Assembly (NCBI GenBank): GCA_021733705.1
Contig: JAIPKF010000013.1
Span: 1-16,665, forward strand
DNA length: 16,665 nt
From: Chthoniobacterales bacterium
GTDB taxonomy: Bacteria > Verrucomicrobiota > Verrucomicrobiia > Chthoniobacterales > UBA6821
Direction: 5' to 3'
Shown here: one piece after another, positions 14,412 to 16,665 of the stretch
How positions within the stretch are numbered: position 1 is the first letter of the stretch
Layout of the letters: every line of letters starts with the position of its first letter
Notes under the pieces: model-generated
Databases searched by the model: none
What the model was told of the DNA's origin: nothing
What the model saw: the letters and a program-made list of their open reading frames with translations, nothing else
Position numbers and translations under genes: made by a program

Positions 14412-16601
14412 TTATTTTTTCTCTGCGTTATCTTCAAGCTGGCGCCACCTTCCAGTGAGATCACCAAAAGTACCAATAGTAAGGCTGATTAAAACAGCAG
14501 GCCATACTCCAGCATGTAAAAACCATTGGGTGTTTCTTAAACCACTGATACCTGCAGTAAAACTATGCCAGATGATGTTATGTTTTACTGGACTCGAAAC
14601 AGTAAAATATTTTTGATAATGAGGCTCTGCCTGAAAAGCTTTGAGAGCTCCCAATGTTAAAGGGGTTTTATCATTCACAAACCTTTGCTCAAAATCATCC
14701 AGGATTGTTTTTAGTGTTATTGGATCATCAACGTTAAGAAGAGATTTAAGAGCTTTCTTTGTAGTCTTAATTCCCTGTCGGGTCATCTCTTCCTGATCGA
14801 CTTGCAGTGGAGGAAATTCTTGATCATCTAAAAAAGGATTAAAAGTGATACCTTCTGATTTTATGATTTTTTCATCATTGGGATTCGAAGGAGTCTCTTT
14901 TGATCGTGTGGTTGCTGTATCTTCGAGACTGTATTGAATTTCAGATTGCAGCTGGCTTACAGCATTTTCTGAAGAGAGATAAAAGCTTGTTGCATCTTTT
15001 TCATTTGCTTTATTAACAAATTGTTTCAGGTCGCCTATAGTAATGGGATTGTCCGCTTTAATGGCATCATGGAATTTTTTGTCAAAATCTTTCACTCCTT
15101 GAGCCCCAAAATTTCTAAACAAGGATAATCGCACAAGATTGATTCCGTAGGTAAACTCCTTCCGAATTGTATCTGAAAAATCTTCACTAGTAGGAGGAGC
15201 TATTTTGATCTGACCTTTACTACCAAGGATAAGATAATGATCCTCCTCTGAAGTGAATTGATCTAATTGTGATACAAAATGAAGATCATACGCTTTGATT
15301 GAAGAGTCTTTTGTGATTGTCGGCATTTCTACTAATCCATAAAGAGATTTCATAATACTCTTCTCTGCTTCTGTCATGTGTCTAAAACCATTATCAATCG
15401 CAGCCTCATTTTTTAATATAGTATTGCAAAGCTCTTTCACTGAATCATTCCAATGAGATGTGTCTTTTGTTTTACAAGAATACTCATTAGCAAGATGTTC
15501 ATAGGCTCTTACAGCAGTTGATGTAGCTAAATAAAGCGACTCGAGGTTTTCAATATTTAAACCTAATTCACTCCTGTCTTGAGACCTTACTGTGTTTAAC
15601 TGTCGTTTACTGAACTCAATTGCATCAAGGAGTTCTGTGACCTCACCACTCAAACTTGTGGCATTTTTCTTAGCTTCATTTTCAGCTGTTAATGGTGAGA
15701 GGGCCTCTGCAAGTAAAAAATCTGCTCTTTTTTGAGTAAGCATTTTCTGAAGAGGGGATACCAATCTGCTTGATGAAAATTTATTGTTTAATTCCTTTTG
15801 TTGAACTGATTTTACTGACTTTTCAGCCTCCTCTAAATGAGAAGTAGCTTTATTAATAAAAAAATCGGCATCCTTGTTAAGAGCCGAAATAACAATAGCA
15901 TCTGCAACAAACGAAAGTTCAATAGCTATAAAGGGATCTGTAGCTCTAGAGCTTTTATTACTGAATGATGATAGAGCTTGTTCTTTTAGTTGATAAGCAG
16001 CATTAATCTTATCTTCACTTAATTGGATCTTTTGTAGATGTGGATCAATATTTTCAAAGAGTTTGGCCTCCTCTCTGCGTTGATTTAGGATTGTAGAACA
16101 TATTTTTTTTTGCTGTTCCAAACAACTCAACTCAATCTCTAACTTTGCTAAACCGGTCTTATAGGGAAACTCTTGTTCTATTCGGCTAATATCCGCTTTT
16201 GCTTTTTGTTCTACATCAAAACTTACTGCTGCAGAAAAACCTCTTTGAAGGGATCTTATTTGCTTCATCTGAGATAGTTGCTGAATGCTTTTGATAGCTG
16301 CTGACTTTTCGCTTTCTAGTAAGAAATTAGTTCCTATATAGTTTTGAGGTAATATGGAACGTTCTGGAAGTAGAGTGCGAGGCCTTAAAGAAGCCGATTG
16401 CTGTTTTACCGTTGAATTTCCCAATTTTCCAACAACTGGTACTTCTCCCTTCGATGTAGGGAGATTTTGGTCACCTGTTATCTGCTCTCTAGTGCTGTCT
16501 ACAGAATGTAAATTTACTTCCATTTTCTTTGAGTAAGAATTTTTTAAGCTCTCATAAACCGTAATTAAATGAGTATCTATTTCCTGCAATAGGTCGTCCA
16601 A
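14412..16601 (-). CDS. Large unrecognised protein with C-terminal membrane segment
   Basis: I do not recognise this 729-residue protein. Residues 1-95 are polar and Ser/Thr rich. About 100-420 is mostly helical with coiled-coil-like stretches rich in Lys, Glu and Gln (for example 125-210 and 250-275). Two related modules follow: around 477-545 (FDKKF 506-510, PITIGDLKQF 519-528, FYLSS 540-544) and 606-670 (FEQRF 637-641, PLTLGALKAF 647-656, YFTVSS 665-670). Near the end, 692-713 (WFLHAGVWPAVLISLTIGTF) is one hydrophobic helix, followed by a short charged tail. There is no N-terminal signal peptide. The frame opens at a TTG (16601); the first ATG is residue 27 at 16523. The gene looks more A/T rich than its neighbours. 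It could be tail-anchored or an exported effector, but this is speculation. Confidence 0.8.
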   Translation of the reverse strand: MDDLLQEIDTHLITVYESLKNSYSKKMEVNLHSVDSTREQITGDQNLPTSKGEVPVVGKLGNSTVKQQSASLRPRTLLPERSILPQNYIGTNFLLESEKSAAIKSIQQLSQMKQIRSLQRGFSAAVSFDVEQKAKADISRIEQEFPYKTGLAKLEIELSCLEQQKKICSTILNQRREEAKLFENIDPHLQKIQLSEDKINAAYQLKEQALSSFSNKSSRATDPFIAIELSFVADAIVISALNKDADFFINKATSHLEEAEKSVKSVQQKELNNKFSSSRLVSPLQKMLTQKRADFLLAEALSPLTAENEAKKNATSLSGEVTELLDAIEFSKRQLNTVRSQDRSELGLNIENLESLYLATSTAVRAYEHLANEYSCKTKDTSHWNDSVKELCNTILKNEAAIDNGFRHMTEAEKSIMKSLYGLVEMPTITKDSSIKAYDLHFVSQLDQFTSEEDHYLILGSKGQIKIAPPTSEDFSDTIRKEFTYGINLVRLSLFRNFGAQGVKDFDKKFHDAIKADNPITIGDLKQFVNKANEKDATSFYLSSENAVSQLQSEIQYSLEDTATTRSKETPSNPNDEKIIKSEGITFNPFLDDQEFPPLQVDQEEMTRQGIKTTKKALKSLLNVDDPITLKTILDDFEQRFVNDKTPLTLGALKAFQAEPHYQKYFTVSSPVKHNIIWHSFTAGISGLRNTQWFLHAGVWPAVLISLTIGTFGDLTGRWRQLEDNAEKK

Positions 16602-16665
16602 CCTAAAAATAAGAATGATATGTTACAGAAAAATCAGGTTGAACTACTTTGGTACCATGAAGACT

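Overview
The window is a gene-dense bacterial chromosome segment of moderately low G+C. It holds 13 protein genes and no tRNA, rRNA, CRISPR array or recognisable transposase gene. No stretch without a gene exceeds 300 bases. The combination of RNase HIII, a PolX-PHP polymerase, an IF-3 of the INERIRARE type with an acidic tail, a DUF187 lipoprotein-like glycosidase and an almost complete lack of Shine-Dalgarno sequences fits the Planctomycetota-Verrucomicrobiota-Chlamydiota group best, perhaps Verrucomicrobiota. This placement is an inference from protein flavour, with low to moderate certainty.

Left block, minus strand (about 65-6471): a likely six-gene operon read right to left. It runs rnhC (RNase HIII), infA (IF-1), a small acidic coiled-coil protein, a long-chain acyl-CoA synthetase, polX (DNA polymerase X with a PHP nuclease domain) and an EamA/DMT membrane transporter. 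Gaps are short (5-60 bases), and the acyl-CoA synthetase and polX genes overlap by 20 bases. A perfect TATAAT box lies upstream of rnhC in the divergent spacer.

Middle block, plus strand (6616-11360): mutY and a ThiF/MoeB-rhodanese fusion gene overlap as ATGA. They are followed by thrS, which encodes a threonyl-tRNA synthetase without the TGS domain, and infC, which encodes IF-3. No ATG, GTG or TTG is available for infC. Its only credible start is AUU, the codon known for IF-3 autoregulation, although a short MALQAY reading frame overlaps it and suggests an alternative. The usual infC partners rpmI and rplT are absent.

Convergent spacer (11358-11554): this interval is bounded exactly by inverted repeats related to TAGCCCGGATATTTCA. 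The repeats supply the TAG stop codons of both flanking genes. A third arm and a G+C-rich hairpin lie inside, and another copy of the right half lies at the left edge of the window (6-56). This looks like a dispersed REP- or MITE-like family.

Right block, minus strand (11552-16601): a DUF187 secreted glycosidase-like protein, a family 2 glycosyltransferase, an OppD-type ABC ATPase, and a 729-residue unrecognised protein. The first two genes overlap by 11 bases, and the glycosyltransferase starts 7 bases after the ATPase gene. The unrecognised protein has coiled-coil-like stretches, two related modules in its C-terminal half and a C-terminal membrane segment. It is the least explained gene here and may be lineage specific.
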